From: a virus
Length of the DNA stretch: 36,708 nucleotides
IMG/VR virus record: IMGVR_UViG_3300017605_000586
Span: 1-36,708 of that record
Strand: one strand, 5' to 3'
Part shown: positions 24,714 to 31,514 of the stretch, one piece after another
Layout of the letters: each line of letters opens with the position of its first letter
Numbering within the stretch: position 1 is the first letter of the stretch
The notes under the pieces: generated by a model
What the model saw: only the letters and a program-made list of their open reading frames with translations
Database searches by the model: none
What the model was told of the DNA's origin: nothing
Program-made: the position numbers and the translations under genes

Positions 24714-26477
24714 TTAGGCGTAGCCTCCTCGAGTCCGTGGGAACGGGCGCATCGGGAGTCCGGCCGGCGCGAGGTCGTCCTCGTCGTCGTCGTCCAATAC
24801 CGACGGCTCGAGCCTTGACGCTTGCGGACTCGCTCCGAGTGGCGTAAAGACGTCGCCCGAACGGTCGAAATTCCCAACCCACTCGCTCGTGGCGAGGTAG
24901 CGGAACCCGTCGGCGTAATGCGACGTCATGTCGTGAACGGGAACGTTAGACCGAATTTCCCCCGTCTTGGGGTCAATCGGTAAACGGTAGTTGGATAGGG
25001 CGTCGAAAAAGTCCGCCTCGAGCTCCTCGCACTCCGCGGCAAACTCGACCATTCCGTTTCGGAGCGCCCAACGGAGGATGCGGTTTCCTTGCGTCACGCT
25101 GCCCGGGCCCACGACGCGCGGGTAAACCCAATGCACGAACCCGGCCGTTTGATACCAGGACAACGGCGGAATGCCCGAACCGGACTCCTCATTCGCGGCC
25201 GAGGGGTCCGGCACGAGCACGACTCGCGCGTCGCCATGCTTGGTCGTGTAGTCGGGAGGGTATAGGCCGGTCAACGCGTGAATCCGCTGGACGAGTCCCT
25301 CGGCGTTGTCCGGCGCGTTGCGATGGGCGCCCGCGTACGCGCCGATAACGCGTAGCTTGCGGCCTCCGGCAAACTGCCCGATAACGCCGGCCGTCTTGCG
25401 CTCCATTCCAAAATCGAGCCCGACCCGGACCTCGAGCGTCGGGTCGTAGAGGAGCACGCCTTTCGGCCGAACGTGGACGTCGCGGCGAAACTCGCGGAGG
25501 ATGCGCCCCTTTTTGGAACGCTGGTAGTTGCGCCCGTACTCCTGTCCGATGCCCTCGTCGTCGAGCGAGGCCGTCGCGCCGACGAACCAATCCGACACGA
25601 AATCCCCATAGCGGTCGCGTTCGAGCTCGCCCTCGGTCGCGCGAATCCCGACCGTATGGCGCGGTTCTTCCTTCCAATCGCATTCCTCGAAGCGCCAACC
25701 CCGAGGCCGAGCCTTTTTGATTCGGGCGAAAAGGTTCGTCGTCCCGTTTACGGTCGACATGTAAACCTTGCCGAACTTGCACGCCGGGTCGATTGCGATA
25801 TGGATTGCGTCGGCCCATTCCAAATGGGCGGCCTCGTCCACGAACACGCGCACGAACCCGCCCCCTCGCCCGGCGTCCTTGGTCGGCGCCCGGCCCATCG
25901 AAAACGAGTCGTTCTCGCGGCACGTCGCCGACATATACGTAAAGTCGACATGCTTGCGGACGTGGTCGGGGAGCCGCTCCCACGAGAACCGCATCCGGCC
26001 GAACATCGAGAAAACTTTCGGGTTCTTGCCGCCGTCGTCGACGTGGTCCTCGCTCTTGGAAATGAGGAGCGACGAGTAGCCGCGAACGAACATGAGCGCC
26101 CATAGGTTGTAATGCATGGCGACCCACGTATGCAGCATCCGGCGGGACTTTTCGTCGTGGACGTTGTGTGGCTCGTTCCGTCCCGTGATTGGGCACGGCC
26201 TCGGCGCATCGAGCGTGCGAATCCAACGGAGCACGTAGGACGGCCCGCCGGGTTCGTGCCAAGGCGTCGAGGGCGTGTCCGCCGGATGGAACGGCGCCGG
26301 TAGGTACTCGACCGCTCCGCCGCGCTCCTCGTCTTGGGTTAGGCAGTAGTTGAATATGAAATACGCGGCAGCGTGGGGGTTGAAACCCGGGTCGCATAGA
26401 CGCGCCTCGAGTCGCAAGTCGCCCCTCGCCGCATGCGCGGCAACGTCGGACGCGGTCCTAGCCGATTCGCCGACCAT
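24714..26477 (-). CDS. Terminase large subunit
   Basis: A 587-residue packaging motor with an ATPase and a nuclease domain. The P-loop position has KSRRMLHTW (residues 110-118), a degenerate Walker A, and VFVDEAAHLE (211-220) is a clear Walker B with the catalytic glutamate. The nuclease has D-x-(D/G) residues in VGLDFGMERKTAG (D355), VPDPSA (D424) and DMTSHYADGFRYLA (D523), the usual RNase H-like triad. It pumps DNA into the prohead and cuts the concatemer. I start it at ATG 26477, with GAGG 8 nt upstream and a 20-nt overlap with the small subunit; an ATG at 26528 has no ribosome site. Confidence 0.92.
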   Translation of the reverse strand: MVGESARTASDVAAHAARGDLRLEARLCDPGFNPHAAAYFIFNYCLTQDEERGGAVEYLPAPFHPADTPSTPWHEPGGPSYVLRWIRTLDAPRPCPITGRNEPHNVHDEKSRRMLHTWVAMHYNLWALMFVRGYSSLLISKSEDHVDDGGKNPKVFSMFGRMRFSWERLPDHVRKHVDFTYMSATCRENDSFSMGRAPTKDAGRGGGFVRVFVDEAAHLEWADAIHIAIDPACKFGKVYMSTVNGTTNLFARIKKARPRGWRFEECDWKEEPRHTVGIRATEGELERDRYGDFVSDWFVGATASLDDEGIGQEYGRNYQRSKKGRILREFRRDVHVRPKGVLLYDPTLEVRVGLDFGMERKTAGVIGQFAGGRKLRVIGAYAGAHRNAPDNAEGLVQRIHALTGLYPPDYTTKHGDARVVLVPDPSAANEESGSGIPPLSWYQTAGFVHWVYPRVVGPGSVTQGNRILRWALRNGMVEFAAECEELEADFFDALSNYRLPIDPKTGEIRSNVPVHDMTSHYADGFRYLATSEWVGNFDRSGDVFTPLGASPQASRLEPSVLDDDDEDDLAPAGLPMRPFPRTRGGYA

Positions 26478-26877
26478 TGCCGTTACCTCGCAAGAGAACA
26501 AGCCCGGCGCTCCCGCCTTGGCGCGCATCGGCCGCGAGGAGCTCGCGGAGCTTCGCGTCCGCCTCCTCGCGTACCCGCTGGAGTCGCTCTATTTCCTCGC
26601 CCTCCGCCGTCGCGGCCGAGCCCTGGACCTCGCCGTCCGCTAGCGGGAGGAATTGGCGAGCGTCCGAAAACGTTACATGCTGGAGTTTCGGTACGGTCCG
26701 CTCGAGTAGGAGCCGAGCCGCGGCGACCCATTGCTTTCGGTCCGCGTTCTCGTCGAGGAGTATTTCCTCGAGCCGTTGAATCGCAATCAACGACAGCGAG
26801 AACACGCGCTCGAGGGCCCGGCCCGCGTTCTTTCGGTCCGCTGGAGTCTTGGGGTCGTAGACGTACGCGTCGCTCAA
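26458..26877 (-). CDS. Terminase small subunit-like protein
   Basis: A 139-residue mostly helical protein immediately upstream of and overlapping the large terminase. ERVFSLSLIAIQRLEEIL, then ENADRKQWVAAARLLLERT and KLQHVTF resemble the helical core of small terminases, which recognise the packaging site as a ring. The last third is charged and coiled (EGEEIERLQRVREEADAKLR) with a basic tail, which could bind the large subunit. No clear helix-turn-helix is visible. Start ATG 26877 overlaps the PA14 gene stop (ATGA). Confidence 0.7.
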   Translation of the reverse strand: MSDAYVYDPKTPADRKNAGRALERVFSLSLIAIQRLEEILLDENADRKQWVAAARLLLERTVPKLQHVTFSDARQFLPLADGEVQGSAATAEGEEIERLQRVREEADAKLRELLAADARQGGSAGLVLLRGNGNGRRIG

Positions 26878-27737
26878 TGGGTAAACGCCTCCATCGGCAC
26901 GACGGCCTTAACTCCGCCCGGAGGCGTCCACGAGAGCCGCGCCATACTCGTACCGTTGTGCGCGAAATACTGCATGAGGAACGCGTACCGAATGCCGCCG
27001 GTCAACGTCGCGTAGCCGGTTCCCTCGTGCTCGTTATTGATAACCCAATCCGAAATGACGAACGTGGAGCCGACCCATAGCTTGCAACCGTCCTCGATGC
27101 GCGCATGAAACGCGTACACGCCGGAGAGCGCCGGCGTTACGTACCCGGTCCAGACAATCGAGAACGTGTCCGGGCCGATGCGCGGGTCCGGCGACCCGAG
27201 GTCCCAATCGAAATCTATGTTCGGGTCGACACGGGTAAACTTGAACCCGCTCGTTATGTCCTCGTTGTCGTAGTACGCGCCCGCGAGTCCCGGCTCGACG
27301 AGCACGGCGGGCAACGCGTACACGTATGACACGGCGCACGACTCGTTTTGGTGCGTGTCGACCGCGCGGACGAACGCCTGTCCCATGCTCCCGGCGAGAA
27401 TGTCAAACGTCGCGGCCATGCTGTCGCACGCGAACCCGGCCGCGGGAACGTCGAGGACGAGCGTATCGAGCGGAAACTTGAACCGCACGAACCGGAACCG
27501 GATTCGGTCGAGGTCGTGAAGCGTCCCGCCGGCCGGACCGTTGCACTTGTCCAGCGAGTCGGCGTTCGTACAGGGGTTCGACCAAGCGAGGGTTAGGTCC
27601 GACGCGCGCGAGAGGCTCGCGAGCAATAGCACGGTCGCAACGAGGAGGATGACCGTTCGGAGCGCGAATAGGATTAGGCTACGGATTTGGCATCGGCTGT
27701 CCTCACGCGGGCCGACGTCGCCCGCTCGCCTCGGCAA
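26874..27737 (-). CDS. Secreted or surface PA14-domain protein
   Basis: A 287-residue protein with a basic N-terminus and a strong hydrophobic signal (RTVILLVATVLLLASLSRAS, about residues 27-46), then a strand-rich region with cysteines. Residues 150-287 form a PA14-type module: PGLAGAYYDNEDITSG, FDWDLGSPDPRIGPDTFSIV, then WTGYVTPALSGVYAFHARIE with DGCKLWVGSTFVISDW, and finally ARLSWTPPGGV. PA14 is a beta-barrel that binds sugars in many surface lectins and glycosidases. A secreted PA14 protein just ahead of the terminase genes is unusual. It starts at TTG 27737, overlapping the previous gene by 156 nt at most allowed starts or 64 nt with its stop; no better start is visible before the signal. 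It might alter the host surface or exclude other phages. Confidence 0.7.
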   Translation of the reverse strand: MPRRAGDVGPREDSRCQIRSLILFALRTVILLVATVLLLASLSRASDLTLAWSNPCTNADSLDKCNGPAGGTLHDLDRIRFRFVRFKFPLDTLVLDVPAAGFACDSMAATFDILAGSMGQAFVRAVDTHQNESCAVSYVYALPAVLVEPGLAGAYYDNEDITSGFKFTRVDPNIDFDWDLGSPDPRIGPDTFSIVWTGYVTPALSGVYAFHARIEDGCKLWVGSTFVISDWVINNEHEGTGYATLTGGIRYAFLMQYFAHNGTSMARLSWTPPGGVKAVVPMEAFTH

Positions 27738-27892
27738 CCGGCGTGCCTGTCACGGAACCGAGCTAGCTTCCGCTGTACCGCCGGGTAACACGTTAACCGC
27801 ATGCGTTCACTACTCCCGCACGACGAGCATAACGCCACGAGGATTTGCGGGTCGGGCGCGCTCAAGCGAAGCGAGCTCGTCGGGTCGTTCAC
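27674..27892 (-). CDS. Small cysteine-rich protein
   Basis: A 72-residue protein starting at GTG 27892 inside the stop of its neighbour (GTGA). Residues 15-52 have normal composition with CSSCG, then TCYPAVQRKLARFRDRHAGC, that is C-x-x-C, C and C, a likely zinc-binding cluster. The same frame is open further upstream but reads as Arg-rich nonsense there, which supports this start. It overlaps the beginning of the PA14 gene by 64 nt, a long overlap for this genome. No family is recognised. Confidence 0.6.
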   Translation of the reverse strand: MNDPTSSLRLSAPDPQILVALCSSCGSSERMRLTCYPAVQRKLARFRDRHAGCRGERATSARVRTADAKSVA

Positions 27893-28161
27893 GACTCGAA
27901 GGACCCATGACGTACGCCGGAGAGGAGGTCGTCGACCGGGCCGGGATGCTCGGTCCGCTCCGTTCCGGCCGCGCCTGGTACGGGCCAATGCTCGAGCTTC
28001 GCGAGCTTCACACTCCCGACGCCAAGAGCTTCGACGAGCGCGAGCGCGGCGCAATCGACGCACCATTTTGCGCCGCATCGGGTGACAATGGCCCCGTCCC
28101 CGTCGTCACGCCCGCATCCGTGGGAGCCGACGCCCTCGACCGTGATTCTGTAGTCCCCCAT
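27889..28161 (-). CDS. Small conserved-type phage protein with Cys/His pairs
   Basis: A 90-residue protein, MGDYRITVEGVGSHGCGRDD, then RCGAKWCVDCAAL, then KLAKLEHWPVPG. The G-V-G-S-H-G-C-G-R element with a following C-x-x-x-x-C-x-x-C cluster is a type I recall from other phage genomes, where it has no known function; the cysteines and histidine could hold a zinc ion. ATG 28161 has GGAGG 8 nt upstream. The C-terminus (DDLLSGVRHGSFES) ends in the GTGA overlap with the next gene. Confidence 0.75.
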   Translation of the reverse strand: MGDYRITVEGVGSHGCGRDDGDGAIVTRCGAKWCVDCAALALVEALGVGSVKLAKLEHWPVPGAAGTERTEHPGPVDDLLSGVRHGSFES

Positions 28162-28346
28162 GCCTCAACCCTCCGAAACTTTGCGGGCCGACGTATCGGT
28201 CGCACGTCGAGTCCGTCGTCCTTGAGTAGACACGCGACCATTACCGCCTCGCGCCGCGTCTCCCATCGGCCGCCGAGCTTGAACCACGGCGACCATTCCA
28301 CTCCGTCACGCTCTCGAAACTCCAAGTCCCATCCGGCGACTCTCAC
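28008..28346 (-). CDS. Small hypothetical protein with a long overlap
   Basis: A 112-residue frame starting at GTG 28346, overlapping the upstream stop (GTGA). Its first 65 residues look like a real tryptophan-rich domain (GWDLEFRERDGVEWSPWFKL, TRREAVMVACLLKDDGLDV). The remainder overlaps the neighbouring gene by 154 nt and has shadow-like Ser/Ala/Arg composition. Either the protein really has this tail, or a base change removed an earlier stop. An alternative frame stops at a TGA just before the next ATG (EGG then stop), as would be expected for an intact shorter gene, but its upstream reading is not convincing. Confidence 0.5.
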   Translation of the reverse strand: MRVAGWDLEFRERDGVEWSPWFKLGGRWETRREAVMVACLLKDDGLDVRPIRRPAKFRRVEAWGTTESRSRASAPTDAGVTTGTGPLSPDAAQNGASIAPRSRSSKLLASGV

Positions 28347-28738
28347 CCGTCCCGGCCGCGACCGGCGCGGATGCTCGGTCCGCCTTGCGCCGCTCGACTC
28401 GGACCGGCCGCGGCAATGGGATTGCTAACTCCTACCGGCTCGTTATGAAAGGAAAAAAGGCAAGATGTTTTTGGGAGGCCCGTGGTTCGATTGCCGACCT
28501 CGAGCCGGGCCCGCTCCTCCCGAGGCATCGCCGCGAACCGCGCGCGTAGCTCGAGGACCTCGCGGACCATGTCGAGCCGCGCGTTCGCGTACCCGCGCGC
28601 GTGCGCGTGCCCGCCGTTGTAGAGGTCCCGAGCGGCGAACAAGGTTAGCCGGAGCCGCCACGCCGGGAGCGCGTAGAGCGCCTCCACGTTGCTCGTCGGG
28701 TGAATCGCCCGGAGCGCGGCGAGCTCGGCGGGTGTCAT
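28343..28738 (-). CDS. Hypothetical helical protein
   Basis: A 131-residue protein starting at ATG 28738, overlapping the upstream stop (ATGA). Residues 1-85 are helical and coherent (MTPAELAALRAIHPTSNVEA, ARLDMVREVLELRARFAAMP). From about residue 90 it crosses an unusually AT-rich stretch (28440-28470) and becomes irregular (SCLFSFHNEPVGVSN). The C-terminal part may be less conserved or the result of a mutation that extended the frame. No family is recognised. Confidence 0.6.
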   Translation of the reverse strand: MTPAELAALRAIHPTSNVEALYALPAWRLRLTLFAARDLYNGGHAHARGYANARLDMVREVLELRARFAAMPREERARLEVGNRTTGLPKTSCLFSFHNEPVGVSNPIAAAGPSRAAQGGPSIRAGRGRDG

Positions 28739-29187
28739 GCCTTTTGGTCGACCGGGCCAAGCTCGACGGGCCAATTCGGCGCGTCGGCCTTGTCGTTGAG
28801 GAACGCTTGAACGCGCCGGAGCCGGTCCTCGTAGTCTTGGACTTTGACGAACAAGGACCCGTTGGAACGCCGAACCTCGAGTAGCTCCCGCTCGAGCGAC
28901 TCGACGCGCTTGGTCGCTTCAACCACGGCCGACCCGTCCCGGTACGCTTCGAGCTTCGCCTCGGCCTCGCGAGCGCGCGCGAGCACGGCCGCGGTCGTCC
29001 GCCTTTGCTGTCCGACCTCGTCCTCGAGCGACCGCGCGCGCCGTTGTTCGACCGAAAGCGCCGCGACGGTCCCACGTAGCTCGTCCTGGAGTCGGCGCAT
29101 CGTCTCCGGCATGGTCGCGGCAATGGCTAGAATTGCCTCGTTGAGTGAGTCCGCGTCGATGGAAATACGAATGTCCGAGCTCGCCAT
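28735..29187 (-). CDS. Coiled-coil protein
   Basis: A 150-residue protein dominated by a coiled coil from about residue 25 to 130 (RRLQDELRGTVAALSVEQRR, ARSLEDEVGQQRRT, VESLERELLEVRRSNGSLF). It begins MASSDIRISIDADSLNEAIL and ends ELGPVDQKA. ATG 29187 shares a base with the stop of the methyltransferase gene (TAATG). No enzymatic motif is present. It might scaffold other proteins or be a helper of the methyltransferase; both are guesses. Confidence 0.7.
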   Translation of the reverse strand: MASSDIRISIDADSLNEAILAIAATMPETMRRLQDELRGTVAALSVEQRRARSLEDEVGQQRRTTAAVLARAREAEAKLEAYRDGSAVVEATKRVESLERELLEVRRSNGSLFVKVQDYEDRLRRVQAFLNDKADAPNWPVELGPVDQKA

Positions 29188-30467
29188 TATCCCCCCTCCT
29201 CAAGTCGCGCCATTAGCTCCCGCCATGCCGTTGCCGCCACGACAGGAACGACTCCGTTGCCGAGTCCTCTAAGTCGGTCCATCCGATTGGAAACCCCATG
29301 AGCCACTCGACGAACCGCGGGTTCAAGGTCCGGCGCTCGGTCGAGGACGGCCCGCCATGCTCGAGCGTCGAGGGGTCCGGGCGGGAATCGCGGCACGTCG
29401 CATCGGTCAAGCTCGTTCCCGGGTTCGACGCTCCGCCCCTCGACCCGCTCGACTTGGAATCCCCCTCCGTCGGCGTCGGCCACGCTTGCGCCGTTCGTCC
29501 AAGGGTCGGCGTGAACGGCCGGTTCCCTTTCGCTCGTTGCTCCTCGCTCTCCCGCTCGTGCGCCTCCGCGCTCCGGTTTTGCTCCGTTGCCGCTGGAGTC
29601 GGCCATAACGCTTTCGCTATCCGGTACGCTTGGCCCGTCAAGAGCGGCTCGTCCGACCTCTCGTTCCCCCTCGACGTATGCCCGCCCGTCGCCGCTCCCG
29701 GCGTTTGCCATAAGCTCGCCGTCGCTCCCAAGTCCTCGCCCCCCGAGCCGCGCGCCGCTCTCCCCTCCCGAGCCTCCGCTCCCCCTGTCGGCGTCTTGGG
29801 CGTCGGCCAACGCGTCGCGACGTTCTGCAATTGGTCCGTCGCATGCGTCTCGTTCACGTTCGGGCCCTTGTCGTCCCGCGCGGCCGGCGTCGGCCAATGC
29901 CTCGTGACGCCCGACAGCGAGTCGCCCCTCGACCCTGGATGGTTCCCGCACGACTCCGAGTCCTCCGCGCGTGCGCTCGGCCAAGACGAATAGCCGTCGT
30001 CGCAAATGGGGAGCGCCAACCTCGGCCGCTGAGAACACGCCCCATTCCGCATCGAACCCGAGTCCGGCCAGCTCTCGCAGTATTCGCCCCATGTCTCGAA
30101 CAAGCAAACCTGAGACGTTCTCCAAAAAGACGAACCGAGGCTCAACGTCGCGAACGATGCGCGCGACCTCGGGCCACAAGTACCGCTCGTCGAGCTCGCC
30201 GCGCTTCGCTCCAGCGGCGCTAAACGGTTGGCACGGGAAACCCGCCAAGACGCAATCAACGACGCCACGCCATACTCGCGCGTCAAAGGTTCCGAGGTCG
30301 TCCCAAATAGGCGCCGAATCCAAGGCGCCTTGTTCCATGCGCGCGACCAAAACTGCCGCCGCATATGCTTCCCTCTCCACGTAACAAACCGTCCTCGCTC
30401 GAGGTTCGGCGAGCCGGACTCCAAGCTCGAGCCCGCCAATCCCGGCGCATAGAGCCAAGACATTCAC
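29187..30467 (-). CDS. DNA (cytosine-5) methyltransferase
   Basis: A 426-residue enzyme with the full motif set in order: motif I NVLALCAGIGGLELG (residues 2-16, S-adenosylmethionine binding), motif IV GFPCQPFSAAG (catalytic cysteine 79), motif VI FLENVSG (E116), motif VIII RRRLFVLA (156-163) and motif X GLGNGVVPVVA (about 401-411). It transfers a methyl group to C5 of cytosine in a target sequence, probably to shield phage DNA from host restriction. The target-recognition region (about 165-375) is low-complexity, Gly/Arg/Glu/Asp-rich with five L-A-D-A or similar words. Start is GTG 30467, behind GAGGAGGGGGC and overlapping the upstream stop; no partner endonuclease is nearby. A second long frame overlaps almost the whole gene. 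Confidence 0.92.
   Translation of the reverse strand: MNVLALCAGIGGLELGVRLAEPRARTVCYVEREAYAAAVLVARMEQGALDSAPIWDDLGTFDARVWRGVVDCVLAGFPCQPFSAAGAKRGELDERYLWPEVARIVRDVEPRFVFLENVSGLLVRDMGRILRELAGLGFDAEWGVFSAAEVGAPHLRRRLFVLAERTRGGLGVVREPSRVEGRLAVGRHEALADAGRAGRQGPERERDACDGPIAERRDALADAQDADRGSGGSGGESGARLGGRGLGSDGELMANAGSGDGRAYVEGEREVGRAALDGPSVPDSESVMADSSGNGAKPERGGARAGERGATSEREPAVHADPWTNGASVADADGGGFQVERVEGRSVEPGNELDRCDVPRFPPGPLDARAWRAVLDRAPDLEPAVRRVAHGVSNRMDRLRGLGNGVVPVVAATAWRELMARLEEGG
29213..30463 (-). CDS. Overlapping +1-frame protein with WPTP repeats (possible dual coding)
   Basis: A 416-codon frame, +1 relative to the methyltransferase, starting at ATG 30463 (4 nt inside the methyltransferase GTG and sharing its ribosome site). 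It reads as a protein type I recall from many phage and bacterial contigs: SSFWRTSQVCLFETWGEYC then ESWPDSGSMRNGAC, five repeats of the W-P-T-P kind (HWPTPAARD, RWPTPKTPT, LWQTPGAAT, LWPTPAATE, AWPTPTEGD), and a C-terminus LNPRFVEWLMGFPIGWTDLE. Each part lies opposite a methyltransferase motif: WPTP over L-A-D-A, GFPIGWTDLE over the motif-X approach. It may be a real overlapping gene or an echo of conserved methyltransferase codons. Long shadow frames are common in this GC-rich DNA, so openness alone is not evidence. Confidence 0.35.
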   Translation of the reverse strand: MSWLYAPGLAGSSLESGSPNLERGRFVTWRGKHMRRQFWSRAWNKAPWIRRLFGTTSEPLTREYGVASLIASWRVSRANRLAPLERSAASSTSGTCGPRSRASFATLSLGSSFWRTSQVCLFETWGEYCESWPDSGSMRNGACSQRPRLALPICDDGYSSWPSARAEDSESCGNHPGSRGDSLSGVTRHWPTPAARDDKGPNVNETHATDQLQNVATRWPTPKTPTGGAEAREGRAARGSGGEDLGATASLWQTPGAATGGHTSRGNERSDEPLLTGQAYRIAKALWPTPAATEQNRSAEAHERESEEQRAKGNRPFTPTLGRTAQAWPTPTEGDSKSSGSRGGASNPGTSLTDATCRDSRPDPSTLEHGGPSSTERRTLNPRFVEWLMGFPIGWTDLEDSATESFLSWRQRHGGS

Positions 30468-30970
30468 GCCCCCTCCTCGCTCGACGGCTCCGGCGTGGGG
30501 TCCCGCTCCGAGCCGGTTTGTTGCATTACCGGAACGGGCTGTACCACGGCCGGAGCCTCGAGCGCGTGTATCGCCGGGTTGTCGGTTGCCGGACTTGCGG
30601 CGACACGGTCGTCGCGCAACGCGTTCCGTGGGTCGTTGACGTAGTACGCCGCGCCCTCGGCCTCGGGAATGAACGCCGGCTCGTCGTAGAACCGGCCCGT
30701 TACCGGCATGAGCCCGGCCTCGACGTCGCCATGCGCGAGGACGAACGAACGATACCCGCGCTTCCTCCACGTCCGGCGCGCGGCCTCGGCGTGCGTCTCC
30801 CCAACAACCACGTCCCGAGCATTCCATCCGCGGAGCGCCGACCGCGCGTGCGGGTTCCATCCGATGCGCCGGCCGAACCGAACCCGAATCGCGAGTAGCT
30901 CGACCGCCCGCCTCCACGCCTTGCGCCGCTCCGCCCGCGTGCCGGGCTTGCCGTCCTGGGCGCGCGTCAT
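30464..30970 (-). CDS. Hypothetical protein upstream of the methyltransferase
   Basis: A 168-residue protein starting at ATG 30970 (ATGA overlap upstream) and ending in the GTGA overlap with the methyltransferase. The N-terminal half is basic (TRAERRKAWRRAVELLAIRV, ARRTWRKRGYRSFVLAHGDV), the middle has AYYVNDPRNALRDDR, and the last 40 residues are Pro/Ala/Glu-rich. The basic half could bind nucleic acid. No family is recognised. Confidence 0.7.
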   Translation of the reverse strand: MTRAQDGKPGTRAERRKAWRRAVELLAIRVRFGRRIGWNPHARSALRGWNARDVVVGETHAEAARRTWRKRGYRSFVLAHGDVEAGLMPVTGRFYDEPAFIPEAEGAAYYVNDPRNALRDDRVAASPATDNPAIHALEAPAVVQPVPVMQQTGSERDPTPEPSSEEGA

Positions 30971-31281
30971 GTCCGGGCCCTCGCGTGCGCCGCGCGCGTC
31001 ACCCGGCGCCCCCGGTAGGTCGTGTATGCCGAGAACAACGACCGCACGAGCCCGAGGTAGTCGCGCCCCTCGAGGTATGCCCGGCTCGCGAGGAACGCGT
31101 GCTCGACGACCGGGGCGAGCTCGGCAAGCTCCTCGGCCTCGGCGACGCTGGACCGGGCGGAGGCGTGGCGGAGGGTTTCGCGGATGCGCGCGACCTCCTG
31201 GAGCGCCGTCTCGGCCTCGGGCGCGGGCGCGGGCGTGGCGTTTGGGACGTCGGGCGTGGTTCGCGTCGGGTCGGCGTTCAT
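30967..31281 (-). CDS. Hypothetical protein, first gene of the late operon
   Basis: A 104-residue protein with a Pro/Ala-rich start (TRTTPDVPNATPAPAPEAE), a helical middle (ALQEVARIRETLRHASARSS, EELAELAPVVEHAFLASRAY) and a basic end. ATG 31281 has GGAGG a few bases upstream (TAGGAGGCCGA). It is the first leftward gene after the control region at 31282-31514. No function is visible. Confidence 0.65.
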   Translation of the reverse strand: MNADPTRTTPDVPNATPAPAPEAETALQEVARIRETLRHASARSSVAEAEELAELAPVVEHAFLASRAYLEGRDYLGLVRSLFSAYTTYRGRRVTRAAHARART

Positions 31282-31514
31282 TCGGCCTCCTACGGGCTTG
31301 TGGTTCGGTTCCGGCCAATTCCTAGCCGGTCGGGCTTTGTACGTTCTACAACGTCGGGAGGTTGGGACACGCGGTCAAGGGCGGACAAGAGCGCGGAGGT
31401 TTTGACAGACAGACACCCCCCCTTTAGGGGGGGGTTGTCCATTTGTCCAAACCTCCAAACCTCGCTTTTGCGGCCATTTTCCAAACCTAGAGCGGTTGAC
31501 GGTATATTCACGGC
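31282..31514. promoter_or_regulatory. Noncoding control region with repeated 13-mers
   Basis: This 233-bp gap between the primase-helicase and the late operon is the largest noncoding stretch in the window and less GC-rich than its surroundings. The 13-mer GGAGGTT(T/G)(G/T)GACA occurs on the + strand at 31357-31369 and 31395-31407, again at 31551-31563 inside the primase 3' end, and on the - strand at 31444-31456. Partial - strand copies lie at 31452-31463 and 31477-31488 (TTTTCCAAACCT). The 14-mer at 31443-31456 and the one at 31551-31564 form a perfect inverted repeat. This fits an operator array or origin iterons. No convincing -10/-35 pair for the late operon was found. Confidence 0.55.
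31412..31439. repeat. C7/G7 hairpin in the control region
   Basis: CCCCCCC (31416-31422), loop TTTA, GGGGGGG (31427-31433), extended after a 2-nt bulge by GACA (31412-31415) pairing with TGTC (31436-31439). It is very stable in single-stranded DNA or RNA. No U-run follows on either strand. It may end primase read-through, protect an mRNA end, or serve as an origin element. Confidence 0.6.

Noticed and set aside
31290-31511. 73-codon leftward frame in the control region
   Set aside because: It runs through the C7/G7 hairpin and the repeats, lacks a ribosome site and has a composition unlike its neighbours. Treated as noncoding.
31497-31512. TTGACGGTATATTCA as a promoter
   Set aside because: The -35-like and -10-like words nearly touch, so spacing is impossible.
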